Below are positions 6,541-14,559 of a stretch of 64,000 bases of DNA, piece after piece. The translations under genes were made by a program, and so were the position numbers. The stretch is from the NCBI RefSeq assembly GCF_026626335.1, contig NZ_JAPNTZ010000001.1, forward strand, positions 930,001 to 994,000, read 5' to 3'. Every line of letters starts with the position of its first letter. Position 1 is the stretch's first letter. The notes beneath the pieces are model-generated. The model saw nothing but the letters and a program-made list of their open reading frames with translations. It did no database searches and was not told where the DNA came from. The stretch is from Paractinoplanes pyxinae (GTDB lineage Bacteria > Actinomycetota > Actinomycetes > Mycobacteriales > Micromonosporaceae).

Positions 6541-9075
6541 GCGGCGTAGGGCGGCGCCGGTGGCTGCGGCGATTGCGCCGAACGCGGTCAGCCAGATCGG
6601 TAGGTGAGGTGGAATGCCTAGGTAGGTGACCATGCCTAGGATTCTGTGCAGGCCCCACGGCAGCAGGGCCAGCTGGTCGTTCCATGTGGTCAGCGCCGTC
6701 TCCAGGCTCACCACCCAAACCAGCAAGCCCAGGGCCAGCGTGGGCAGGCCCGCCGTGAGCAGCACGGCTCCGGTCACGCGGCGGCGCGGCCAGCCGTACT
6801 GGTGGCGCAGCGCTGAACCCAGGGCCACGAAGAGCCAGGCGAAAAGCGCGAACCCCACAATCACGTACGCCGACCGGGCGGCCGGGTTCGTCCAGAAGCC
6901 GAACCAGTAGTAGCCGGGGCCGCGCACCGCCAGCACGCCCAGCAGCAGCACCGATCGCAGCAGGGCCACCCCGGCTATGACCGTCCACAGCAGATACGGG
7001 TTGCGCACCAGCAGCCGGGCGACGAGCGCCACCACGGCCCACGCGGCCAGCGTCACCAGCATGTGGGCCGGCGCGGCGAACCACGTGAAGATGGCCCGGC
7101 TGACCACCAGCACAGCCGCCGCGAACAGCAGGGCGGCCGCGGACGAGGCCTGCGCGCGCCACGGCATGACGCCGGCCAGCCAGAGACGCCGGGCGGCCGG
7201 CCACAGCAGGGACAGCGCCAGCAGGGCCAGCAGCACCCGGGCCGCGATCGCCATGGCCGGGTCGCGGGCGAACCGCGCATTGCCCAAGTCGGCCGCGGTG
7301 AAGTTGTAGGCGGGCAGGTCGACGTTCGTGCCGTAGCGCCGCACGTGGTTGTCGCGGGCGGCCTCGTACGCAGCCTGAGCCGAACGCCACTGCTTGCGCG
7401 CCGTGGCCGAGCCGGTGTCGACCCACTGCGCCCGCCGCAGTACCAGCTCGCGGTAGGCGGCCAGCGTTCCGAACAGGTCCTGCTGGTATTCGAGGGTTTC
7501 GATCAGCCGCGTCCGCAGCGCCGGGTCGCGCCACTTCGCCGGATCGGTGGAGTTGATCCGGGCCAGCTGGTCGCCGGCGATCGTGGCCGCTCGCCGGCCG
7601 TCCGCGATGGTTTCGTCGACGTGGTCGCGGCCGATGGCGTAGATGCTGTCGAGCACCGACGAGTCTCCGGTCACGATGTCCCACTCGAAAATCCACATCA
7701 TCGGCGGCGGCTCGAGACCCAGGGCCTTGACCGAGTAATCCGCGTACGGGCGCAGGTAGAGCCCTTTCTCGACGGCCTCGCGCGACATCGCGAACACCTG
7801 CGCGATCGCCGCCACCGTCGCGGGATCGGCCGAGAACGTCTGCCGCACCCAGTCGGCGGTGATCGTGGACGGGTCGGTGGCCGGCGCGCGGGCGAGCCGT
7901 CCCATCGCGTAAGCATTGAGGTCGTACAACTGCCAGAAACCGGTGCGCAGATACAGCGTGCGCGGCCCGGCGCGCAGCGGCCCGCCGTCCTGCGTCCACA
8001 GCCACACGCCTTCGATGTGCTCGTTCTTCGCGAGCAACTGCTTCAGGGCGTACGCATGAAGGGCCGTCAGGTCGTTGGGCAGGGCCCCGAATCCCTCGAA
8101 CTCCCGGCGCCCCTGGAACTCGACGATGCGGCGCTGAGTCCCCACCGTGAGCGTCCAGTTGAGCGGCAGGTGGCTGTAGAAGTCGCCCAGCGTGAACTTG
8201 GTCGAGACGATCAGGTGCGGGTCGTCGAGCCCGCCCAGCACCTCCTCGTACGACTCGGGGTTGGTGTGCAGGTCGCCGACCGCCCCCACGCCGACTGTCC
8301 AGCTGCGGAAGATGATGTCGCGATCTGCCTCGCCCGCCACCGACAGGAATGCGCGCAACATGGCCCGTACCTGGGAAGGCTCTGTCACCGCGATGCGCGA
8401 GAAATAGTCCCAGCCCGGCGCCTCGTAGGCCGATCCGCCCTCGCCGATGCGCACCATCAGCCCGGCCGCGAACGGCATGCTGGCGAACAGCTCCCGGAGC
8501 CCGGCCTGATAGATCGGCCACGGGTCGTCCCGCTTCGCCAGGTAGTCGTCGAGCGGCTTCGAGAGCGCCAGCATGTCGGTCATGAAGTAGACGCGCATGC
8601 CCTTGCCCGCCGCGTACGCGAAGACGGGCCGGAATGCATCGACCATGGCCCGGGCCCGGGCGATGTGCGGATCGTCGTCGCGATAGACGCCGTGGCCCGC
8701 GAACGTCACGTACTCGAGGAAGCCGGGCACGACGACTCCGTTGTAGCCCTGGCCGGCCGAGTGGTCGACGAGCTGCCGGAACTCGCCGGCGATCCGCTCG
8801 ACGGCGGCCGCGTCCACCCACGGCGCCCGAGGCAGCAGCGCGCTCGTCACGATGTCGGTGTTCAGCGAGTAGTCGTCGCCCCAGGCGGCGGGATTGTCCG
8901 ACCGTCCGACCGAGCCGGCATCGGTGAGCCGCAGCGGCAGTTCCCGATGGTGAACAGAGGCCGCGGGCGGCAGGGTCGGCGCCGGCTCCCACGACAGCCG
9001 CAGGGCGCCCTCGAGCCCGTAGGCCACCCCGGCGCCCAGCGCCAGCAGCACGATCACCACCAGCAGTCGGCGCAT
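6505..9075 (-). CDS. Large membrane-anchored putative glycoside hydrolase (TIM-barrel-like plus 7 C-terminal TM)
   Basis: 856 residues from ATG 9075. An N-terminal membrane segment, LLVVIVLLALGAGVAYGLEG, is followed by a domain of about 600 residues with barrel-like strands (GYNGVVVPGFLEYVTF, KGMRVYFMTDML, HIEGVWLWTQDGG) that suggests a glycoside hydrolase, possibly near the GH67 alpha-glucuronidase type, but I cannot fix the family or catalytic residues. The last 220 residues hold about seven membrane helices (VLLALLALSLLWPAARRLWL to PIWLTAFGAIAAATGAAL). Such a membrane tail on an enzyme-like domain is unusual. It is divergent from the LacI regulator and probably belongs to its sugar regulon. 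The stop lies within the 88-bp array. Confidence 0.5.
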   Translation of the reverse strand: MRRLLVVIVLLALGAGVAYGLEGALRLSWEPAPTLPPAASVHHRELPLRLTDAGSVGRSDNPAAWGDDYSLNTDIVTSALLPRAPWVDAAAVERIAGEFRQLVDHSAGQGYNGVVVPGFLEYVTFAGHGVYRDDDPHIARARAMVDAFRPVFAYAAGKGMRVYFMTDMLALSKPLDDYLAKRDDPWPIYQAGLRELFASMPFAAGLMVRIGEGGSAYEAPGWDYFSRIAVTEPSQVRAMLRAFLSVAGEADRDIIFRSWTVGVGAVGDLHTNPESYEEVLGGLDDPHLIVSTKFTLGDFYSHLPLNWTLTVGTQRRIVEFQGRREFEGFGALPNDLTALHAYALKQLLAKNEHIEGVWLWTQDGGPLRAGPRTLYLRTGFWQLYDLNAYAMGRLARAPATDPSTITADWVRQTFSADPATVAAIAQVFAMSREAVEKGLYLRPYADYSVKALGLEPPPMMWIFEWDIVTGDSSVLDSIYAIGRDHVDETIADGRRAATIAGDQLARINSTDPAKWRDPALRTRLIETLEYQQDLFGTLAAYRELVLRRAQWVDTGSATARKQWRSAQAAYEAARDNHVRRYGTNVDLPAYNFTAADLGNARFARDPAMAIAARVLLALLALSLLWPAARRLWLAGVMPWRAQASSAAALLFAAAVLVVSRAIFTWFAAPAHMLVTLAAWAVVALVARLLVRNPYLLWTVIAGVALLRSVLLLGVLAVRGPGYYWFGFWTNPAARSAYVIVGFALFAWLFVALGSALRHQYGWPRRRVTGAVLLTAGLPTLALGLLVWVVSLETALTTWNDQLALLPWGLHRILGMVTYLGIPPHLPIWLTAFGAIAAATGAALRRLPTPASPTQPQ

Positions 9076-9212
9076 GCCTGTGTCTATCAGGTCGTTCGAG
9101 GCACTGGAAACACACTGCCGAGGTGTCGAATGACAGGGCGCGATCATCATCTGTTCGGATATGTCGGGCTGGCCGTTCATACATTTGACGTCCTCCGATT
9201 GTGCGATCGGCG

Positions 9213-9243
9213 AAACCGGTCTATGTTTCGATCAAACCGGTTT
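9213..9243. promoter_or_regulatory. Paired LacI-type operators upstream of the lacI-ABC operon
   Basis: Two palindrome-like 10-mers, AAACCGGTCT (9213-9222) and AAACCGGTTT (9234-9243, a perfect palindrome), lie 21 bp apart, two helical turns. The central CG is typical of LacI-family sites. The right one ends 20 bp before the lacI ATG at 9264. This fits autorepression, and possibly control of the divergent gene starting at 9075. GGGGAGGT just before 9264 is the ribosome-binding site. Confidence 0.62.
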
Positions 9244-9263
9244 AGTAAATCCGGGGAGGTGCT

Positions 9264-10349
9264 ATGACCAGGGCAGACAGGCCGACGATCGTCGATGTCG
9301 CGCGGGCCGCCGGTGTTTCCAAAGGCACTGTTTCGTTCGCGCTGAACGGTCGCCCCGGCGTCTCCGAGGACACCCGCGAGCGGATCCTGGCGGCCGCTCG
9401 CGACCTCGGCTGGACGCCCAGCACCAAGGCCCGCGCCCTGTCGGTCTCCCGCGCCTTCGCCGTCGGCATCGTGCTCGCCCGCGAGCCCGAACTGCTCGGC
9501 GCCGACCCGTTCTTCCCGTCGTTCATCGCCGGCGTCGAGCGCACGCTGATCGACCGCGGGCAGGCCCTGGTGCTGCAGGTCGTGCCCGAGGCGGAGGAAG
9601 AGGCGGGTTACCGGCGGCTGGCCGACGCCGGCCGGGTCGACGGGGTGTTCCTGCTCGACCTGCGCGTCGACGACCAGCGGATGGCCCTGCTGGAGGAGCT
9701 GGGCCTGCCGGCCGTCTCCATCGCCCGGCCCGACGCCCCGAGCCCGTTCCCGGCCGTGCTGGTCGACGACCGGCCGGGCATCGAGGCCGCGGTGCGGCAC
9801 CTGGCCGAGCTGGGCCACCGCCACATCGCCCATGTCGCCGGGCCGGCCCACTTCCTGCACGGCCAGCGCCGCCGCCAGGCGTTCGAAGAGACCCTGGCCG
9901 CGGTCGGGCTTCCGGCCGGGCCGGTCGTGGAGGCCGACTTCTCGGCCGCCGGGGGAGCGGCGGCAACGCGCGAGATCTTGAAACCGGCCGGCGGAGCGGC
10001 AGCAACGCGCCAGATTCTGAAGCCGGCCGAGCAAAAACCAACGGCGATCGTCTACTCGAACGACCTGATGGCCATCGCCGGCCTCTCCGTCGCCGTCGAA
10101 CTCGGCGTGGCCGTGCCGGCCCAGTTGTCGGTCACCGGGTTCGACAACACCGATCTCGCGGCATACGTCACGCCACCCCTGACCAGCGTCCGCACCGACC
10201 CCTACCTCTGGGGACGCAAGGCCGCCGAAGCCCTTCTCGATCTCATCGACGGCGGGACGGTCGACGACGTTCCCGTGCCCGCCGCCCAGCTGGTGACCCG
10301 GGCGTCCACCGCGCCCCCGCCCCCCACAGTTCGAACGGAGAAACGATGA
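9264..10349 (+). CDS. LacI-family transcriptional regulator
   Basis: 361 residues. The N-terminal helix-turn-helix reads TIVDVARAAGVSKGTVSFAL followed by NGRPGVSEDTRERI, then the hinge with ARALSVSRAFAVGIVLA. The effector domain is periplasmic-binding-protein-like: DGVFLLDLRVDD, VLVDDRPGIEAAVRHLAELG, IVYSNDLMAIAG, LSVTGFDNTDLA and PPLTSVRTDP are family signatures. It probably represses the transporter and enzymes downstream until a sugar binds. The stop overlaps the binding-protein ATG (ATGA at 10346), so it is the first gene of the operon. A 13-residue direct duplication sits in the effector domain near residues 231-256. Confidence 0.93.
   Translation: MTRADRPTIVDVARAAGVSKGTVSFALNGRPGVSEDTRERILAAARDLGWTPSTKARALSVSRAFAVGIVLAREPELLGADPFFPSFIAGVERTLIDRGQALVLQVVPEAEEEAGYRRLADAGRVDGVFLLDLRVDDQRMALLEELGLPAVSIARPDAPSPFPAVLVDDRPGIEAAVRHLAELGHRHIAHVAGPAHFLHGQRRRQAFEETLAAVGLPAGPVVEADFSAAGGAAATREILKPAGGAAATRQILKPAEQKPTAIVYSNDLMAIAGLSVAVELGVAVPAQLSVTGFDNTDLAAYVTPPLTSVRTDPYLWGRKAAEALLDLIDGGTVDDVPVPAAQLVTRASTAPPPPTVRTEKR
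9954..10031 (+). repeat. 39-bp direct duplication inside the lacI gene
   Basis: Copies at 9954-9992 and 9993-10031 read GGAGCGGCGGCAACGCG... and GGAGCGGCAGCAACGCG..., differing at a few bases. The protein reads GGAAATREILKPA followed by GGAAATRQILKPA. Frame is kept. LacI homologues I recall carry this segment once, before the TAIVYSND strand. Confidence 0.9.
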
Positions 10350-11635
10350 AACGCATCCTCCCGGCCGCCCTTCTCGCCCTGTCCCTCGCCGTCGTCACCG
10401 GTTGCGACGGCAGCGGCGGGGGCGGGGACGCCGAGCAGGCCAACAAGGCCACCGGCCCCATCACGATCTGGCTCTCCAACAACCAGGAGGAGCTGACCTG
10501 GGGCAAGGCCATGGTCGCGTCGTGGAACAGCCAGCACGCCGACCAGAAGATCACCGCGCAGGAGATCCCGGCCGGCAAGAGCTCGGAAGAGGTCATCGGG
10601 GCCGCGATCACGGCCGGCAACGCGCCCTGCCTGATCTGGAACACCGCGCCGGCCGCCATCCCGCAGTTCCAGAAGCAGGGCGGCCTGGTCGCGCTCGACT
10701 CGTTCGACGGCGGCGCGCAGTACGTCACCGACCGCACCGGCGAGACGGCCGAGCAGTACAAGTCGCCGGACGGCAAGTTCTACCAGCTGCCCTGGAAGTC
10801 GAACCCGGTCCGGATCATCTACAACAAGGACATCTTCGCCAAGGCCGGGCTCGACCCCGAGAAGCCCGCCCTTTCCACGTACGACGAATTCCTCGCCGCC
10901 GCCCGCAAGATCAAGTCGTCGGGCGCCGCCCAGGCCGCGATCTACCCCGCGCCCAGCAGCGAGTTCTTCCAGTCCTGGTTCGACTTCTACCCGCTGTTCG
11001 CCGCCGAGACCGACGGCAACCAGCTCGTGAAGGACAACAAGGCCCAGTTCAACACCCCGCAGGGCCTGGCCGTGGCCAACTTCTGGAAGACCATGTACGA
11101 CGAGGGCCTGTCGCCCAAGGAGATGTACAACGGTGACTCGTTCGCCGACAAGAAGGCGGCCATGGCGATCGTCGGGCCGTGGGCGATCAAGGTCTACGGC
11201 AACAAGGTGAAGTGGGGCACGGTCCCGGTGCCGACCTCCACCGGCAAGCCGGCCGAGCAGATCAAGACGTTCAGCGACGCCAAGAACGTGGCCATGTACA
11301 GCGCCTGCCAGAACCGCGCCACCGCGTGGGAGGTCATGAAGTTCGCCACCAGCCAGGACCAGGACGGCAAGTTCCTCGAGGCCACCGGCCAGATGCCGCT
11401 GCGCAAGGACCTCGAGACGACCTACGCCGACTACTTCGCCAAGAACGCGGCCTACAAGCCGTTCGCGGACCAGGTCGCCAACACGGTCGAGGTGCCCAAC
11501 GTGCCCAACTCGGTCGCCATCTGGCAGGCCTTCCGGGACGCGTACTCGGAGTCGGTGATCTTCGGTAAGACGCCGGTGGCGGACGCGTTCTCCGGTGCTG
11601 CCCAGAAGGTCGACCAGCTGGCCAGCGGGTCGTGA
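10346..11635 (+). CDS. Sugar ABC transporter substrate-binding lipoprotein (CUT1 type)
   Basis: 429 residues, ATG overlapping the lacI stop. The signal peptide MKRILPAALLALSLAVVTGC has a lipobox VTGC with Cys20 as the lipidated residue. The mature protein is a cluster-B solute-binding protein: GPITIWLSNNQEELTWGKAM, WNTAPAAIPQFQKQG, YQLPWKSNPVRIIYNKDIF (the common domain junction), KKAAMAIVGPWAIKVYG near residue 275, and TAWEVMKFATS. It delivers a sugar, probably an oligosaccharide, to the two permeases that follow. No ATPase gene is present here, as is normal for CUT1 systems that share one MsiK-type ATPase. The ligand is unknown; the adjacent GH130 gene suggests a mannoside. Confidence 0.92.
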   Translation: MKRILPAALLALSLAVVTGCDGSGGGGDAEQANKATGPITIWLSNNQEELTWGKAMVASWNSQHADQKITAQEIPAGKSSEEVIGAAITAGNAPCLIWNTAPAAIPQFQKQGGLVALDSFDGGAQYVTDRTGETAEQYKSPDGKFYQLPWKSNPVRIIYNKDIFAKAGLDPEKPALSTYDEFLAAARKIKSSGAAQAAIYPAPSSEFFQSWFDFYPLFAAETDGNQLVKDNKAQFNTPQGLAVANFWKTMYDEGLSPKEMYNGDSFADKKAAMAIVGPWAIKVYGNKVKWGTVPVPTSTGKPAEQIKTFSDAKNVAMYSACQNRATAWEVMKFATSQDQDGKFLEATGQMPLRKDLETTYADYFAKNAAYKPFADQVANTVEVPNVPNSVAIWQAFRDAYSESVIFGKTPVADAFSGAAQKVDQLASGS

Positions 11636-12561
11636 TGACGGCCGCCCCCACTGTTGCGGGCGGCGCGAAGCGGAACCGGGCGGCGGGCTTCCTCGGCCGC
11701 CACCCGGTGGGCATGATCCTGGCCGCCCCGTACGCCGTCTATCTCGCGGTCATCTTCGCCTACCCGTTCGGGTTCTCGGTGTGGATGAGCTTTCACGACT
11801 ACTTCTTCGCCGCGCCCGGCGCCATCGTCGACCACCCGTTCGTCGGGCTCGACAACTACAAGGCGGCGGTGACCGACCCGGCCGTCCGGCAGGCGTTCAA
11901 GAACATCCTGATCTTCCTGGTCATCAACGTGCCGCTGACCACCGCGCTCGCGCTCGTGCTGGCGGTCGCGCTCAACCGGGTGGTCCACGCCCGTACGTTC
12001 CTTCGGGTCTCGTTCTACGTCCCGTACGTGACGGCGAGCGTCGCCGTCGTCGGTGTGTGGCTGTTCCTGTTCAACTCGGGCGGCCTGGTCAACTCGATCC
12101 TCGGCCCGCTCGCGCCCGACCCGTCGTGGCTGGTCAACGAGGGCTGGGCGATGCCCGTCATCGCGTTCTTCGTGACCTGGAAGCAGCTCGGCTTCTTCAT
12201 CCTGCTCTACCTGGCCGCGCTGCAGAACGTGCCGAAGGAGCTGTACGAGTCGGCCTCGGTCGACGGGGCCAACGGCTGGAACAAGTTCTGGTCGGTGACC
12301 GTGCCGGCGGTGCGGTCGTCGACGGCGCTCGTGGTGATCCTGGCCCTCATCACCGGGGCCAACCTGTTCACCGAGCCGTATCTGCTGACCGGTGGCGGCG
12401 GTCCCAACGGGTCCTCGGCCTCGCCGGTGCTGATCATGTATCAGCGCGGCATCCAGCAGGGTGAGCCCGACTTCGCGGCCGCCCTGGGTGTGCTGCTGGT
12501 GCTGGCCACGCTGGTCGTCGCGTACATCAACCGCCGGTTCATCGAAGGGCGGGACTCATGA
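11635..12561 (+). CDS. Sugar ABC transporter permease (MalF-like)
   Basis: 308 residues from ATG 11635, overlapping the previous stop by one base. Six membrane helices are expected: ILAAPYAVYLAVIFAYPFGF, NILIFLVINVPLTTALALVL, LRVSFYVPYVTASVAVVGVW and others follow. The EAA loop, LYESASVDGANGWNKFWSVT, contacts the shared ATPase. It pairs with the next permease to form the channel. The start/stop overlaps with both neighbours indicate translational coupling. Confidence 0.92.
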   Translation: MTAAPTVAGGAKRNRAAGFLGRHPVGMILAAPYAVYLAVIFAYPFGFSVWMSFHDYFFAAPGAIVDHPFVGLDNYKAAVTDPAVRQAFKNILIFLVINVPLTTALALVLAVALNRVVHARTFLRVSFYVPYVTASVAVVGVWLFLFNSGGLVNSILGPLAPDPSWLVNEGWAMPVIAFFVTWKQLGFFILLYLAALQNVPKELYESASVDGANGWNKFWSVTVPAVRSSTALVVILALITGANLFTEPYLLTGGGGPNGSSASPVLIMYQRGIQQGEPDFAAALGVLLVLATLVVAYINRRFIEGRDS

Positions 12562-13388
12562 GGCGCTGGCCCAACGTGGTGCGCTATTTCCTGTTGTTCC
12601 TCGGCGCGCTCATCTTCCTGTTCCCCTTCTACTACATGCTGATCGGCTCGCTTCAGTCCGAACCGGACACGTCGGTCTCCGGCGCGTTCCCCACCTCGGG
12701 GCTGACGCTCGACAACTACAAGGACATCAACTCGCGCGTCGACCTGCTCGGCTCGCTGGTCAACTCGGGCATCTTCACCGGCGGCGTGCTGCTGGGCACG
12801 GTCGTGTTCGGCACGGTGGCCGGCTACGCCCTGGCTCGGCTGCAGTGGCGGGGACGCGGCGTGTTGTTCGCGCTCGTGCTGCTGGTCCAGGTGATCCCGT
12901 TCCAACTGCTTCTCATTCCCCTGTACGTGTTGATCGTGCGCGGCTACGGGCTGGCCGACAACTATCTCGGCATGATCCTGCCCTTCGCCATCAACACCAC
13001 CGCCGTCTTCGTCTTCCGCCAGTTCTTCCTGCAGCTGCCGGACGACCTGTTCGCGGCGGCCCGGCTCGACGGCGCGGGTGAAGTGCGGATCCTGTGGTCG
13101 GTGGCGCTTCCGCTCGTACGCCCGGCTCTGCTCACCGCCGTGCTGCTGACCTTCATCGGGCCGTGGAACGAGTTCCTGTGGCCGTTCCTGGTCACCAAGG
13201 ACGCCGACATGCAGCCGCTGGCGGTCTCGCTGGCCAACTACATCAGCAACGTGTCGTCGCGGGCGGCCAACCCGTTCGGCGCGATCCTGGCCGGCGCCTG
13301 CGTGCTGGCGGCGCCCGCGGTCGCGCTGTTCATCGCCTTCCAGCGGCAGTTCATCTCCTCCGACATCAGCTCCGGCGTGAAAGGCTGA
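12558..13388 (+). CDS. Sugar ABC transporter permease (MalG-like)
   Basis: 276 residues; its ATG overlaps the previous stop by 4 nt (ATGA). Helices include YFLLFLGALIFLFPFYYMLI near the N-terminus and VLFALVLLVQVIPFQLLLIP. The EAA motif reads LFAAARLDGAGEVRILWSVA. The final segment, FQRQFISSDISSGVKG, is typical of MalG-type permeases, which end a few residues after QRxFVxGxxxGAVKG. It forms the second half of the sugar channel. Confidence 0.92.
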   Translation: MRRWPNVVRYFLLFLGALIFLFPFYYMLIGSLQSEPDTSVSGAFPTSGLTLDNYKDINSRVDLLGSLVNSGIFTGGVLLGTVVFGTVAGYALARLQWRGRGVLFALVLLVQVIPFQLLLIPLYVLIVRGYGLADNYLGMILPFAINTTAVFVFRQFFLQLPDDLFAAARLDGAGEVRILWSVALPLVRPALLTAVLLTFIGPWNEFLWPFLVTKDADMQPLAVSLANYISNVSSRAANPFGAILAGACVLAAPAVALFIAFQRQFISSDISSGVKG

Positions 13389-13389
13389 C

Positions 13390-14559
13390 ATGGTTCCGTA
13401 CACCCTGACCCGGCTGGGCGTCGTCATGGCTCCCGAGACCGGCGATCCCCTCGAGGCCGAGGGGGTTCTCAACCCCGCGAGCGGGCGTACGCCCGACGGG
13501 CGCCTGTTCCTGCTGCCGCGGCTGGTGGCCACGGGCAACGTCTCACGTGTCGGACTGGCCGAAGTGGAGCTCAAGGACGGCGTACCGGTGGGGGTCGAAC
13601 GCCGCGGCATCGTGCTCTCGCCCGACGAGGGCTGGGAACGCGGCCTCAACAACGCCGGCGTGGAGGACCCGCGAACGACCTGGGTTCCGAGTCTTGGGAA
13701 ACACCTCATGACGTACGTGGCCTACGGGCCGCTCGGGCCGAGGCTCGCCCTGGCCGTGTCCGAGGATCTGGAGCACTGGACCCGGCTCGGGCCCGTGCAG
13801 TTCACCTACCAGCCCGACCTCGACACCGACCTCAACCTGTTCCCCAACAAGGATGCGGTGTTCTTCCCCGAGCCGGTGCCCGACCCCGACGGGCGGCCCA
13901 GCTACGCGATGATCCACCGGCCGATGTGGGACCTCGGCTGGTTCCGGCCCGGCGAGGGCGTGCACCTGCCGGCCGGGATCACCGACGAACGGGCCGGGAT
14001 CTGGATCTCGTACGTGCCGGTGGATGAGGTCGAGTCGGACATCAACGCTCTGGTGCGGCCGAGGAACCACCGGTGCATCGCGTTGCCGGAGTTCGGCTTC
14101 GAGGCGTTGAAGATCGGGGCCGGGCCGCCGCCGCTGCGGGTGCCCGAGGGCTGGCTGCTGATCCACCACGGCGTCACCGGCTACATCCCGCCCGGGTTCG
14201 ACCCGGCCAACCAGCGCGTCACCTACGCCGCCGGGGCGATGATCCTGGACCCGGCCGATCCCAGCCACGTCCTCGACCGTACGAGCGAACCGATTTTCGT
14301 CCCCGAGACGGCCGACGAGCAGTCGGGCACGGTGCCCAACGTCGTCTTCCCCACCGCCATCGAGCAGGTCGACGGTGTGAACTACGTCTTCTACGGCATG
14401 GCCGACAGCAAGATCGGCGTCGCCCGCCTCGACCGCGTCCCCGCGTCCTCTTCGAACTCGCCCGCTGAAGGAGAAAGCCATGAAGCGCCGATCCGTGTTG
14501 CTGGGCAGCGGACTAGCCCTGACAGCGCCGCTGCTGAGCTCGACGCCCGCTCTCAGTAA
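13390..14559 (+). CDS. GH130-family enzyme (mannoside phosphorylase or mannosidase type)
   Basis: 389 residues from ATG 13390, one base after the permease stop. The five-bladed propeller family GH130 is recognised by NPASGRTPDGRLFLLPR, GVEDPRTTWVPSLGKHLMTY (Asp of EDPR is the general acid in the family), DLNLFPNKDAVFFPEPV, and LLIHHGVTG. GH130 members split beta-mannosides by phosphorolysis or hydrolysis inside the cell, consistent with a sugar importer operon. The frame runs 80 nt into the next gene, so the last 30-35 residues (after VARLDRVP) are unlike the family and could reflect a lost stop. Confidence 0.83.
   Translation: MVPYTLTRLGVVMAPETGDPLEAEGVLNPASGRTPDGRLFLLPRLVATGNVSRVGLAEVELKDGVPVGVERRGIVLSPDEGWERGLNNAGVEDPRTTWVPSLGKHLMTYVAYGPLGPRLALAVSEDLEHWTRLGPVQFTYQPDLDTDLNLFPNKDAVFFPEPVPDPDGRPSYAMIHRPMWDLGWFRPGEGVHLPAGITDERAGIWISYVPVDEVESDINALVRPRNHRCIALPEFGFEALKIGAGPPPLRVPEGWLLIHHGVTGYIPPGFDPANQRVTYAAGAMILDPADPSHVLDRTSEPIFVPETADEQSGTVPNVVFPTAIEQVDGVNYVFYGMADSKIGVARLDRVPASSSNSPAEGESHEAPIRVAGQRTSPDSAAAELDARSQ

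Noticed and set aside
6170..9267. Long frames of 1004 and 734 residues over the GH-like gene
   Set aside because: Both are Arg/Gly/Ala-rich low-complexity shadows of the GH-like gene, with no recognisable motif.
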